Part shown: positions 15,235 to 27,185 of the stretch, piece by piece
Position numbering within the stretch: the stretch's first letter is position 1
Layout of the letters: each line of letters starts with the position of its first letter
Assembly (NCBI GenBank): GCA_012295275.1
Contig: CM022672.1
Coordinates: 9,416,404-9,480,403, forward strand
Length of the DNA stretch: 64,000 bases
DNA from: Chrysomallon squamiferum
Lineage: Eukaryota; Mollusca; Gastropoda; Neomphalida; Peltospiridae
Reading direction: 5' to 3'
The notes under the pieces: model-generated
What the model was told of the DNA's origin: nothing
The model's input: only the letters and a program-made list of their open reading frames with translations
Databases searched by the model: none
Program-made: the position numbers and the translations under genes

Positions 15235-15575
15235 TTTAACATTAAATAAAAATAAAAATAAAGAAAATAAAGAATGAAGAAAAAAATCAGGAAAGAAAAG
15301 AATGAAATGAAAGAATGAAAAGTGAAAAATAAACAAAAAAAGAAAGCAAAAAAATTAAAACGAAAAAAAACAAAATAAACACATAATAAAAGAAAATAAA
15401 GAAACAAAAGAAACGAATGATTGAAAAGAAAGAAATAATGAAAGAAAAAAGAAAGAAAATAAAAGAACAAGAGAACACAAAATACAGAAACAAATAACCA
15501 AACAAACAAACAAAAAATAAAATTAAAAAAATAAATAAATAAATAACAAAGAAAAAAAGACTGAAATAATTTGCT
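15235..15575. repeat. Purine-rich (A/G) strand-asymmetric block
   Basis: About 340 bp in which the plus strand is overwhelmingly A and G (AAAG, AAAT, AAAC words) with very few T or C runs. The 99- and 121-codon minus frames are Phe/Leu artefacts. Confidence 0.85.
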
Positions 15576-16244
15576 ACACCAAACAATATTAAAAAGCGAA
15601 GTGTTTCCGGTTAGTTAAAAAGAACATAGGAATTTACGTTTCCTGAAATTCAGAACGTGTAACACATTGATTGCAAATAACATTTATAAACGAGGTATCT
15701 TCTAACATATATCATTACCTTTTTCCTTTATTTATTTTCTTTCTTTTTTTAGTCCGTGTTATTTATTTGTTCGGCCTTTTTGTAATTAATTATTATTATT
15801 ATTAATTTTTTTTTTTTTCTTTGTTTGGTTTCTTCTATTAATTTTTTCGTTTGTTATTTGTTTCTTATCCGGAATTGATGTTCAAATTATACAACAGGAA
15901 AATAAAAATAAAAGAAGCTATGTATATTCTTTTATCGATATATGTAGGTAGGTAGGTAGCTTACATATGCATGCATTTAGGTTGGTAGGTAGTTATATAG
16001 GTAGGTAAATATGTATATATGTGTGCACCTGCATATGTGTATATATATTTGTATTTGTTTGTATTGTGTGTGTACGTACATATATGTGTTTGCTGTCTGT
16101 GTGTGTAATTATAAAATAATCATTTCCAATAACCATAAACAAATTAGAAAGTTACAATCCTGAAAAAACATTAGACAGATATACAGACGTGTACCGTTAA
16201 ATTGAGGGGAACAATTGGTTAAATAAATAGAGAGACATGTTTAT
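15576..16244. other. AT-rich spacer with short TAGG and TATA tracts
   Basis: Contains T-rich sequence (15715-15860), short TAGG repeats near 15946-16010 and TG/TA-rich sequence to 16110. No gene is seen. Confidence 0.7.
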
Positions 16245-16980
<736 letters not shown>

Positions 16981-17191
16981 TATATACAAATGACTTAAAA
17001 TATATTCTCCTGTCATAAAACATGAAAACCCCCCACATAATTCGCATATTATCACCAAGCTCTTTACATTCCGAATGTTGAAATTTCACATACAAACGAT
17101 TGCTTAATTATTATATTCATTACTCGATGCGTAACAAAGATATCATTTTACTGTTTGTAAAAAGCTAAAAAAAACAGCTTGAAAGATGTAA

Positions 17192-17632
17192 CGATCTGCG
17201 AACTTTAAGGTAACAGTTGTTTGCAAAACATGGCAGTTCTCACTAGATAAACAAATACAGAGAAGAAAATTATTGTTGTCAAGTGTGTTAGTGGTTAATT
17301 TGGTATCGACTGCACGTTTAATTCTGAGTTTCTCGGTAATTACGACAAACACAGAGATACTAAATAATTCAGTCGAAGAAATAAGAGAAATTAACCTGAT
17401 TGGTTCAAAACTTTCAAGCGAAGTCATACATGTCCACGACAGGCGCGCTCAACCACCGTCTTTTTTGAAACAGGCTGATGTTTATCTATGCAAACACCCA
17501 CCTAGAATAGAACTTGTAACCTTCAAGCGTTGCTTTTGCAAAAGGCTGTCTTATATTGCTTTTTTTTATGCGGAGAAAAGATACGAAAACTTTCAAATAG
17601 TGATGGTGATAGCAAACGTTCGGAGTCAGTGA
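17192..17632 (+). CDS. Possible exon or relic: 146-codon open frame without ATG start
   Basis: The frame is stop-free from 17192 to a TGA at 17630-17632, long for such AT-rich DNA outside a microsatellite. No ATG lies near its start, so it would have to be an internal or last exon; GTAACAG near 17216 is a possible but weak acceptor. Residue composition is balanced: an aliphatic stretch near the start (SSVLVVNLV), then acidic and basic segments such as SVEEIREINLIGSKLSSEVI and KQADVYLCKHPPRIELVTFK. I recognise no domain. A shorter minus-strand frame (17143-17427) overlaps it. It may be a real exon, an old pseudogene, or chance. Confidence 0.2.
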   Translation, partial: RSANFKVTVVCKTWQFSLDKQIQRRKLLLSSVLVVNLVSTARLILSFSVITTNTEILNNSVEEIREINLIGSKLSSEVIHVHDRRAQPPSFLKQADVYLCKHPPRIELVTFKRCFCKRLSYIAFFYAEKRYENFQIVMVIANVRSQ

Positions 17633-17699
17633 AATTGATTAAATAAAAAAATACGACTTTTCTTTTTTCAAACAAATACCACCGATGGATAATATGTAA

Positions 17700-17742
<43 letters not shown>

Positions 17743-17997
17743 ATATAAGAAAACAAATAAATAATAGGAAATGACGAAAGCTTCGGTTAAGCCCATTCAT
17801 GAATGCAAAGGTCATAAATACATTTCACTGTAAAGTGCTGGAAGATTCTGAAATAAAATTATATCAGATATCGGAAATATTGAATTTCAGAAACATAATT
17901 TTTATATTGATTTTGTTACTGTTAAGAGAAGACATTCTTTAACAATGTAATCCGTTTTATTTGTGTTAATACAGACTATAATTATAAAAAAAAACCC

Positions 17998-18029
<32 letters not shown>

Positions 18030-19380
18030 ATATATATATTACTAACACCACCACCATCATCACCATTATTATCATCATGAAATAATACGTTCATAGATAC
18101 ATAGTTAAGAATGAGGGAGACATACAGATAGAAATACAAAATACGAAAGAGAGACAGATAAATAGACAGACAGTCAGAGCCAGAGAAAGGATTGAAAAAG
18201 AATAATAATTAGTAATAGGTGGAAAGTAAATCTAAAATAAATAAATAAATAACGACAGTAATATTAACAGAGAATTCTATATTTATTTACAAATTACGTA
18301 ACGTTTAAAAACTCTTCCGACGAAACGTCGACGATGATGACGATAACCACAACTTCATTTAGACCAAAAATAACCAGGAATAAAACGGAGTACAAAGGAC
18401 TTTTGTTTTAAAGAATATACTCAAACATATTAAATATGGTTTAATTGCTTTGACATTTACTTGAAACCCTTTGATGGAATTACTTTAGACAATAGGTTTT
18501 TCTTTTCGTAACATGGCGTGTCTGTCAGCAAATGCACTTTTAACGATGAGAGGTGCATTTAAATGTCCACATGAAACGTCTTTGTATAAAAGTTCCATGC
18601 TGGTAAAAGTAATAAGTACTCGGGGAGGATGCGGTAGTAGATTTCCGTTGATATGTCATCATCATAAATTACACACAAACAGACATATTCACATAAATAC
18701 TTGCACTTACAGACATAAACACATTCAGAGACACACAAACACAGACACATAAACACAAACACTTACACTCACTGACATAAACTCACAAAGAGACACACAT
18801 ACATAGACACATGCACACAAATACACTCACAGACATAAACACAGACATACATACGCACATACATACCCAAATAATTGGTCTACGTGTCTCTGTTCCTAAA
18901 AAAAAAAAAATATATGTCTCTGTCTCTGTCTCCTACAAATACGTTAATATTCATTTAGAATAAAATCCTGGAATATTAGTCAACGTTTGTGTACGTATTT
19001 CTTTCACCTTCACAACTGTCTAGATTAATTTTATATATAACCGAGTTGCCGGAAAAAAAACCTGGAAAAAAAAAAAAAAAACTGAAAAAAACAACAAAAA
19101 AAAAACCTAACAAAGAGAAAACAACACAGCCTTGAGCATTTGTTTTTGTTTTTTCTTGTTTTTTTTTTAAAAAAGGTCCTTAATGAAAACAAATTAGGAT
19201 CCAAACCATTTATTTGAAAAAAGAAAGAAACCAAGATGGGCATATCATGTTACTGATTCAAAAAACAACGTTAAATGTTTGAAGGATGTTTGTTGTATCC
19301 CGCCTGAATAAAAACATTATCACTTGTAAGTGCTAGTCATGTAAAAAAATCATTTCCTGTTAATTACTACTATTTGCGTT
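17633..19380. repeat. AT-rich DNA with (AAAT)n, (TA)n and CA-rich minisatellite
   Basis: (AAAT)n at 17699-17744, (TA)n at 17999-18039, and a degenerate ACAGACATAAACAC-type array at about 18670-18870. Poly-A/poly-T tracts lie at 19050-19170. No gene is supported. Confidence 0.8.
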
Positions 19381-19387
19381 CTGTTGA

Positions 19388-19388
19388 A

Positions 19389-19456
<68 letters not shown>

Positions 19457-19700
19457 AAAAATGAAGATTTAAACAAAAAGAAAAAAAAAAAAAAAGGAAA
19501 AACAGAAGAAAAAAAATATTAGATAGATGGGGAGACAGATATATAGACAGAAAGAGAGACAGACATTCGTAGATACAAACGTATGTAAATAAGTGGAGAC
19601 ACATACTGATAGACAGGCAGACGGAAAGGACAATGAGAGAAAAGAATCGGGAAGGAAAGAGACAGAAGGAGAAACAGACAAATAACAACAACATCAAAGC
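19388..19700. repeat. (AAT)n microsatellite and purine tract
   Basis: (AAT)n at 19388-19455 is followed by A/G-rich sequence with GACAGA words to about 19690. The minus-strand 139-codon frame is mainly poly-Ile and Phe from the repeat. Confidence 0.95.
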
Positions 19701-19796
19701 AGTGCAAGACAAAAATAAACCAGTGACATGTCCAGGAAACTGTACGACAAAAACAACGCGATACGTCAACGCCCACTTGTACGTTTACCTTTTATT

Positions 19797-20044
19797 TCAA
19801 CGTGAATTAAATGCATGTTGTCGGTGAAAAGGAATCAGGAATCGGCTCGGGCGTGATTGCTGGGGAATAACATCGATCTTCTTGCACTTATCACCTCTGG
19901 CCAGCGCACGTCCCGTCTTACCCAGCCCAGGCATTTGGACCATGTGCCTCGGATCAATGTATGGTGCGCGAAGACTGTTATTTCCCAGCCTCTGTTTGTC
20001 TATCGATCCCCCTGGCACACGGGGAACAAACACGCCGCTTTCAG
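19797..20044 (-). CDS. Possible terminal exon or retro-relic, unrecognised protein
   Basis: The segment is richer in G and C than its flanks. The minus-strand frame reads, after a possible TTAACAG acceptor at about 20051-20045, a protein-like chain including GVFVPRVPGGSIDKQRLG, then MVQMPGLGKTGRALARGDKC and KKIDVIPQQSRPSRFLIPF. It ends at TGA (19797-19799), followed directly by AATAAA on the same strand. It is rich in basic residues and Gly/Pro. Codons look used as in a gene, with mixed third positions. The only initiation codons are GTG or internal Met, so it would be a downstream exon or a fragment. I cannot assign a family. The overlapping plus frame 19857-20051 is less protein-like. Confidence 0.3.
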
Positions 20045-20063
20045 CTGTTAACTAGTAAGCTGC

Positions 20064-20378
20064 TCACTTTAAATAATTAATCACATCAACTATTGATATA
20101 CCACAGGCTAACTTGTAATGCAAATTGCACGCAGAAAGAACAGCGATGTTCAACAAACAAATCCTGTCTTGTGTTAAGTATTTAAATTTGCTGCGACATC
20201 GTCCGCAGTTAATGTTTGCTCTAGTTAAAACCAAGGCAAAGAGTCGTTTCCCCTTTTTTTTCGAGCATTCATTGGATGAAAATGAAATGACGATTTCAAA
20301 GTTTGCATGTGTGGAGTTTTTCAGGTTTTTTGGTCTAAGGTAAGCGTGTACTTTCTTATTTTCTGTTGTGTTGACCAT
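20064..20378 (-). CDS. 104-codon ATG-initiated frame, unrecognised
   Basis: An ATG at 20378 opens a 104-residue frame ending at TGA 20064-20066, free of simple repeat. The product starts MVNTTENKKVHAYLRPKNLK and includes a Cys-containing basic stretch, NINCGRCRSKFKYL. It lies immediately upstream of, and in the same frame as, the minus-strand frame at 19797-20044, separated by TGA and TAG codons. The opposite strand also has a 72-codon frame (20125-20343) that ends at a strong AAG|GTAAGC donor at 20339/20340, so coding strand is ambiguous. Both may be chance. Confidence 0.15.
   Translation of the reverse strand: MVNTTENKKVHAYLRPKNLKNSTHANFEIVISFSSNECSKKKGKRLFALVLTRANINCGRCRSKFKYLTQDRICLLNIAVLSACNLHYKLACGISIVDVINYLK
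20125..20339 (+). other. Plus-strand open segment ending in a consensus splice donor
   Basis: A 72-codon frame starting with ATG (MHAERTAMFNKQILSCVKYL...) runs to CTAAG|GTAAGC, where the GT is at 20340-20341. That is a near-consensus 5' splice site. The protein is not recognised. If this strand is transcribed, this would be an exon with coding or UTR content. Confidence 0.15.
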
Positions 20379-20399
20379 AATGCTGAATAATTTAAATAA

Positions 20400-20540
20400 A
20401 ATTAAAATGAAAGGAAATAATTAAAAGTAAATAACGGAAATGATGATGGCAACCACAGTGATGATGATGATGATGATGATGCAGGAAAATTTCTAATAAA
20501 AATTAAAATGTAAATGAGTAAAACCATGTATAAAGAATTA

Positions 20541-20577
<37 letters not shown>

Positions 20578-20665
20578 CATCATCATCATCATCACTACTA
20601 CTACTGCTACAACTACTTCCACTACTACTACAGATAATAACAATAATAATAAAATAATAATAATA

Positions 20666-20703
<38 letters not shown>
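20400..20703. repeat. (GAT)n and inverted (TTA)n...(AAT)n triplet block
   Basis: (GAT)n at 20459-20481, (TTA)n at 20537-20577, ATC/CTA triplets, then (AAT)n at about 20636-20703. The (TTA) and (AAT) arms are reverse complements and could fold into a hairpin with arms of about 40 bp and a loop of about 60 bp. Confidence 0.93.
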
Positions 20704-20706
<3 letters not shown>

Positions 20707-22187
20707 ATCCTTATGATGCAAGGATTATTATTACGAACATGATAATCAATAATGATTATTCTATGATTATAACTATGCTGATGAAGGTGACGGTAATACA
20801 TTGGCACATTTATTATAATCTGCGTATATGGGTGTGTCCATCTCTCTGTCTGTATATATATATCAGTCAGTGTACTGATACATTTATTCCATTAGATTAC
20901 TTCCAGAAAATAAATATATAGGAAAATTAACTTATGTCTTCATTTTCAAAGAAAAACAATGACATTAATGTGTGCATGTACGTATGTCTGTGTATGTGCG
21001 TGTCTGTGTGTGTGCGTTCCCGATAATAGTATTTGTCCTTCACTGTCTATCAAAATAATTAGTTTCACTGAAGATATCCCAGAGGCTTTGGTTATCTCCT
21101 CCTGAATGACAACAGTAACCAACTTCGCAAAGGAAATAAGAAAACGTTTTATTAAATCGAAAGACTACTCTTAAAAGTACTCAAAATGTGTTTTGGGCAT
21201 TCGGGATATCTCGTCAATTTTCCTGACCTTTCGTAAACCATGCCTCGGAGGTATTCGTAGAAATATTCGTATTTCCATAATCTGATATTCAATTTAGGTC
21301 TTCAGCACACTTTGGTGAACTCCGTTTGCAGTTCGGAATTTTTTTCCAAGAAATAAACAATTATAGAAAACCAACAGATTAAAAAAATGTATTTAAAAAA
21401 ATATATATGTGCATTAAATATTTCCTCTGAGAGGTATGTATTACAATTAGTCTATTTTGTTTCAGGAAAAAGGGGAGAAAAATATAATAATAATAATAAT
21501 AATTTAAAAAAATAAGAAAGGAAAACGATACGAAAATGTAATAAACAAAACATTCTTGCAAAAAGACAGATAGACATACGTATGTGTAATCAAAATAAAA
21601 GGGATACCAAAGCACAAGTCTGCAAAAAATAACAAATAAAAAAAAAGAAAAAAAATATTCAACGAACTTAGATGTAGAGATCATATTACTAATTGAAAAA
21701 TAACGATTATATGTTTTAAAAATGTTACGTTATATCTCTGTCTTTCCTATTCTACGTTTTCCTTAGTAAAACCAGATTTAGTTACAGAAGAACAAAAAGT
21801 GCTGGTCGCTGTTAATTATTTTTGTGATAATTGTTACTATTCAATAATAATAATAAATTAATTAATTTTATAAATTGAAAAATGAGGGAAAAACAAAAGA
21901 TTAAAAGAAATTATAATGGAGAAGGATATAGAAATAAAATGTTGTCAACCCAACTTGACTGTCTTAATTTGTCACATAATTAGATTACAGAATTCTTGGG
22001 GATCGGCATTACTCGAGATTGATCCTTATGGTTGAATTTGTTTTCGATATTTTGCGATGCAGCTGGTTTTCCAAGTTAGCAGTGAACATCTATTTATTAT
22101 ATATAAATGTATATAATGTGTCCGTCTGCCTATTCATACATACATACATGCATACATACATTCCTATATACATCCATTCCATCCATC

Positions 22188-22189
<2 letters not shown>
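20704..22189. other. AT-rich spacer
   Basis: Mostly unique AT-rich DNA with a short (AAT)n near 21485-21505 and TG-rich sequence at 20970-21020. No gene is supported. The miR-9-like string near 21086 was considered and rejected. Confidence 0.7.

Positions 22190-22230
<41 letters not shown>
22136..22230. repeat. (CATA)n/(CATC)n and (AC)n compound microsatellite
   Basis: CATA and CATC tetramers (22136-22190) run into a pure (AC)n tract at 22191-22230. Confidence 0.97.
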
Positions 22231-22233
<3 letters not shown>

Positions 22234-23319
22234 CGTATAGAAATGAATGAATAAAGACAAAGAAAAAAGTACGTACACAGTCATGTTTCTGATGAACATA
22301 AACAATTTACTTGTAATATCTTCAGGGAATTTAAGAAGCTTTGAACTGTACAACTCCCAGTGTGCAAAAATTTGCGTAAATCTGACAAGTGCAAAGCTAT
22401 TAGAGCCACAGAACTTAATACGCAGAACAACTGATTAATTCGTTACGTAGTCGACATCCACATAAACAGAAAAACCTACGTATGCTATTTGTAACGAAGG
22501 CACATGCAATACATCGCACGTATCGGAAAATGTATCGAGACAGTCATATAGCTTCGTGCAGCTTTGTTTAAAATTAATTATTAGATATAAAAAATGTTAT
22601 CGTTTTAATGGGTATTGAATTAATATAAAAAGAAATTGAATATTTTTTTTTTGACTTGGGCATAGAAAGGAAACCGGTTAATTTAAAATAAACTTTAAAA
22701 GCTGTTAAGAATTTTTTATTTCGGTTTTGCATAAAACTTTAAAGTAGAGTAAGAAGCACAACAACAAAATCTAAACATACAAACCAACATGCGTACATAT
22801 TAATAGATAAACAAAAATACACAATTGTGCATTTACACATACTCACATACATACATACAGATAGTCAGATACGCATAAATATACATACACGCATACACAT
22901 ACATATGTATACATATACATACATACATACGTTCATAAACACACACATACAAACAGACAAATACACATTCATACACACATACATACTCACGCTGTTCATT
23001 ACTAGTGTGTATGTGACAATTAACTCTATTTTTCCACTGCAGATGCCGTTATATTAATGTACTGTTATAATCGTGCAGTAGCGGTTTTTACTACGGAAGC
23101 AGAAACTCGTTACTAAGGTTACTATCAGCTTAATTTGATTTGTTCAGGTGTCGAGTTCCCGTGTAATACAACAACTGATCTCATGTCCCGGACACTAGCA
23201 TTAACTACATTAAATTACCATATTACAACCACTTGTGTAGTTAATACAACAAAAATATGTTACTCAGCCATTTTATTTTTTTGCGGTTTTGGTTTCTGTA
23301 AACAATTACATTATAATGG
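22231..23319. other. AT-rich spacer with ACAT-rich segment
   Basis: Contains a degenerate (CATA)n segment at about 22830-22990. The 63-codon plus frame at 22247-22438 follows an acceptor-like TAATATCTTCAG near 22325 but is not recognised. No confident gene. Confidence 0.7.
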
Positions 23320-23368
<49 letters not shown>

Positions 23369-23465
23369 CATCATCATCATCATCATCATTGTCTTTGTTG
23401 TGTTGGTATTGTTGTTGTTGTTGTTACTGTTGTTATTATTATCATCAGCAACAGCAGCAGCAAAT
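23320..23465. repeat. (TTA)n(TCA)n(TTG)n triplet array
   Basis: (TTA)n at about 23323-23369, (TCA)n to 23391, then GTT/ATT and CAG triplets to 23463. Frames of 66-113 codons here are homopolymer artefacts. Confidence 0.96.
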
Positions 23466-23484
23466 TATTCATTTAATTGTGAGC

Positions 23485-23677
23485 CCTAGTACCCTCTAGT
23501 GGGGATTGGCCACTGGAGGGGAGCGTAAGGATCATTGAAAATAATAGCAACCTTCGATTCCTGGAACCGCGTAAACCTCATCAGAGACAGGATCGGTTCA
23601 GTAAAGCCGAAATCTGTGACCGATTAATAATGCTGAGGTTTAAATTCGTTCAGAAAAAAAAAAAAAAAAAAAAAAAA
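23485..23677 (+). mobile_element. SINE-like unit ending in poly-A
   Basis: About 170 bp of GC-richer unique sequence ends in a poly-A run at 23655-23677, the layout of a retroposed element. Near its start an imperfect palindrome (CCCTCTAGTGG at 23492-23502, CCACTGGAGGG at 23510-23520) leaves a 7-base loop. Downstream, CCTTCGATTCC weakly resembles a Pol III B box at roughly tRNA spacing from TGGCCACTGG. The T-arm does not pair well, so a tRNA origin is unproven. It shows no obvious similarity to the SINE at 38.1 kb. Confidence 0.4.
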
Positions 23678-25008
23678 GAAGATATATAAATATAAAATAA
23701 ATTAAAACAAACAAACAATACAAACAAATAAATAAACAAATAAACTGACAAATAAATAAATAAATAAAATAAAATAAAATAAAATAAAATAAAAATTACT
23801 CATGGGTACACACTGATCCATATGCTTAATTTACCAAAATGTGTTTGAGAACGGACATTATGCATGAATATGCATGTATTTATTAATAGTTTTAAATTCA
23901 TCTGCATTACTGCATCAATATTCTCTTTAACAACAAGCGGAAGAATCATTTGCAGAGTATCAAAGCATCCATGATCTGTTGCAGAATATATTTAAGAATT
24001 TATAAACTCTCGTGTTCTTAATGCTGCATCTAGTTTCTGATCTACAATCTACCTCTTTTCAAAAACACAGAGCAACATAATTTTACAAATATTTTAGTTA
24101 CACGAATCACAAATTCGTTTTATCCTTGAACTGTCTCTTGAGCTGGTACTCTTAGAGATGTGTTTATTTTATAGTTATATTTTTGTTCCAGTTTATTATG
24201 GACTTTGATGGCTGTGAAAGGTTAACAGTGTGCTGCACAGCTTACATCCCAAGGACCTTGTGTGTTTCAAAATCTAATCACCCATCGTATTCTCTTGAGT
24301 CGGGTTGTCATTACCATATTAAATGTGATAATGTGTCCTTGATTTTGTTACCCAGTCTCCGATAGGCAATACTAGACGTGTCAACAGAAAAAGGAGGATA
24401 AATATTAAATAGAATATGACGTAACCAGTAATCAAAAACATTCATTTTTAACGTTTGTATAAGCTAGCTGCAAAATATTATTCTTGCATATATATTGTTA
24501 TTATTCCAGCCACAGCGTCAATATCAATCTGCAGAATGATTGTAGATATTTCCCTATCTAAGTAGCGATTGATAGACGAATTAGGCAAAATACGTAAATT
24601 CATTTTCTCACAGAAACTGAAGGCAGATACACAATCACGAACACACACACTTGAAGCCGCCCCATCCAAGGATTTTTTATTTTAAAAAAATCGTTTGGCC
24701 TTCAGGGGTTTTATAATCAGTCTATCAAGGTTATAAAATAAATATAAAGAAAATAATATTTGAAAACGTGTGGATAATAAAAATGCAGGCTTTATATAAA
24801 AATGTGAAAAATGAAACAGAGACGGAGACAAAGAGAGAGAGGCAAAGAGAGTGTGTGCATTTTAGTGAAGGAAAAATGGGGTTATAGTCTACGTATGTAA
24901 ATAATTTTTCACTGAAAACAAAATAGCTTTTAACTGTTTTGCAAACACTAAGACATTATGATAATGGTAATAATAACATATAATAATAACTATAGTAATG
25001 ATGTTGAT

Positions 25009-25044
<36 letters not shown>

Positions 25045-26185
25045 TATAATGATGATGATGATGATGATTAAGGTAATAACAACAACAACAACAACAATAA
25101 TATTATTCCTTTCTTTCCTCAGAACGTAATGTCAGCGGTGTAGGAAATTTGATCTTTTGCTCTTCGGCAACGTCTCTATTAAGGCGACAATAGAAAGTAT
25201 TTATTTGCAATTTGTTTTGTTTATTTGCAGTTTGTTTTGTTTAACGAGTACTAGATTTTGGGAGAATGTAAAACTACGACATCTGTAGGAATTCATGGTG
25301 CATAGATGAATAAAATATTCTGATATATTTTTTTTTCTTTTTTCTTTTAATGATTTACATTTTTGACTCGAAATGGAATTATTACAGATTTCGCATCATT
25401 TAATTAAGCAAAATTTTATTTCTTTTGCAAATTTCTGAAAAATATTATATAAAAATATCTGCAATTTGTATAAGATGTATAGAATATATTAATGGATTTC
25501 TTGTGTAGCTTTAGATCCTATTTTAAGGAATATCTTATGTATTCCAGAATCTGAAACATTCTCAGATTTCGGATAATGGATGTTAATGTTTTACTACTAC
25601 TACAACAACTACTAATGCAATTAGTATTATTTCTACTACTGCTACGAGTCATTTTACTATTGCTACTAACCTAATTCCACTACTACTGTTGTAATTATAT
25701 CTAGACTACCACCCTCAACTACGTGTACTGTAATTATCATCACCATCATCATCATCATCATCATCATCATCACCACCATCATCATCATCATCATCATTAT
25801 CGTCGCCATCGTCAATATCTTCATCACCATTACCGATAGTTTATCCTTAATAAACCCGTCTGTTTTTGTTGGGTTTTTTTGTTGTTTTTTTATATATATA
25901 CAGAGACACCTGTTTAATATTAATTTACAAAATTTCCTTTCGTTGCGCTTTTCACGACACCAAACACAGACCAGTTGTGATCACCGGTTAGGAGAAAGGA
26001 AAACGGTGATTAAATGATGTCATCTCGTTGATTGATCGTTCGGAGAATCACGCGCTTAGCTCGGCGTTATATTAATGTTATCTCATATTTCTTTAATAAT
26101 CAGAATACACGCAATTTCCCCTATAGACAAGTCAAGCCTCGCTATCAGTCAGTTAGCTGGAAGAGGATAATAATAATAATAATAA

Positions 26186-26188
<3 letters not shown>
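23678..26188. other. AT-rich spacer with several triplet arrays
   Basis: (AAAT)n/(AAAAT)n at 23740-23795; AAT, GAT and AAC triplets at 24960-25105; CTA triplets near 25590-25690; (TCA)n at 25739-25800. The 60-codon plus frame at 24183-24365 starts just after a strong acceptor-like TTTTTGTTCCAG at about 24180-24191 but shows no known domain. Positions 25900-26160 are unique and repeat-free. Confidence 0.7.

Positions 26189-26220
<32 letters not shown>
26189..26220. repeat. Poly-A run, about 32 bp
   Basis: Uninterrupted A run after an (AAT)n stub. It could be a retroposon tail or a simple homopolymer. No element body is recognised upstream. Confidence 0.95.
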
Positions 26221-26221
<1 letters not shown>

Positions 26222-26537
26222 GAATGTAAATTTTGCTGATGGCTTTAGCTTCTGGACAATAATGCGAACCGAACCAAGAAAACGGAGATAATTATATTGC
26301 GTTGCCAGTTGACGTCATACATCCTGGATTTCCTTATCATATCTGTTTTGTTGTGGGTTTTTTTCCTTTCTCTACTATCTGTTTCAGTAAAGCGCAGGAA
26401 GATACTTCCTCAAGCTGGATGTTGACATTTACTGCAAGTTAAAGGCTTCAAATCTGTTTTCTAAAAAAAATAATTAAAATATTTTTTAAAAATTGCAATA
26501 ATAATTAAAAAAGAAAATTATGAGAAGAACAGGCTAT
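26221..26537. promoter_or_regulatory. Unique segment with a second full CRE palindrome
   Basis: TGACGTCA lies at 26310-26317 in otherwise repeat-free DNA. This eight-base palindrome is the second copy in the window. No gene is visible nearby, so a role is speculative. Confidence 0.2.
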
Positions 26538-26538
26538 G

Positions 26539-26579
<41 letters not shown>

Positions 26580-26640
26580 GTCTGTCTCTCTCTATCTCTA
26601 TGTATATGTATATATATATGTGTATGTATGTATGTAAGTA
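26538..26640. repeat. (CTAT)n microsatellite with TATG tail
   Basis: (ATCT)n at 26538-26586 is followed by CT/TATG-rich sequence to about 26640. Confidence 0.96.
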
Positions 26641-26824
26641 TTATGTAAATGTATACACGCACGTACTACATTTTTTCTTATAATATATGGAGAAATGTAT
26701 AGGGTATCATCTATCGTACACGTTTTCTAAGTTAAATGATATCACTTCTTTTGTCTTTTCTAACTGGTGATATATTCAGCAGATAATGAAATAATGATAG
26801 TAATTACGATAGTCGTACTTATAG

Positions 26825-27185
26825 AAAGGTGATAAACGGTTTTATTATCGTTATACAAAATACTAATGCTAATTCCACTGAAAGGTGATAAATAGTTTTA
26901 TGGTCGTACATAATATTGTTAAATTGTTTGTCATCATACGTAATAGTGTTAAAGAGTGTTATCACCATCATACGTGCTTTTGTTAAATAGTTTTATCATC
27001 ATCATCCGTACTATTGCTAAAGAGTTTTACCATCATCATAGATAATATTGTTAAATGTTTTTGTTATCATCATACGTAATATCGTTTACTATGTCACATG
27101 GCAAAAACGTGAAAGGAAACCATTTTATCAATATTTACTGAAAGTTAATAAACAGTTTTGCTATCATCCTACTTAACATTGTCTT
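26825..27185. repeat. Degenerate ~40-56 bp minisatellite (GTTAAATAGTTTTATCATCA)
   Basis: The ordered words GGTGATAAA, AGTTTTA, TCATCATACGTA and ATATTGTTAAA recur about seven times. The first two units are 56 bp apart (AAAGGTGATAAA at 26825 and 26881); later spacing is nearer 40 bp. The copies are strongly diverged. Confidence 0.75.

Noticed and set aside
21081-21120. CTTTGGTTATCT, matching the 5' part of miR-9
   Set aside because: Only 12 bases match, the 3' half of miR-9 is absent and the surrounding sequence gives no convincing precursor hairpin.
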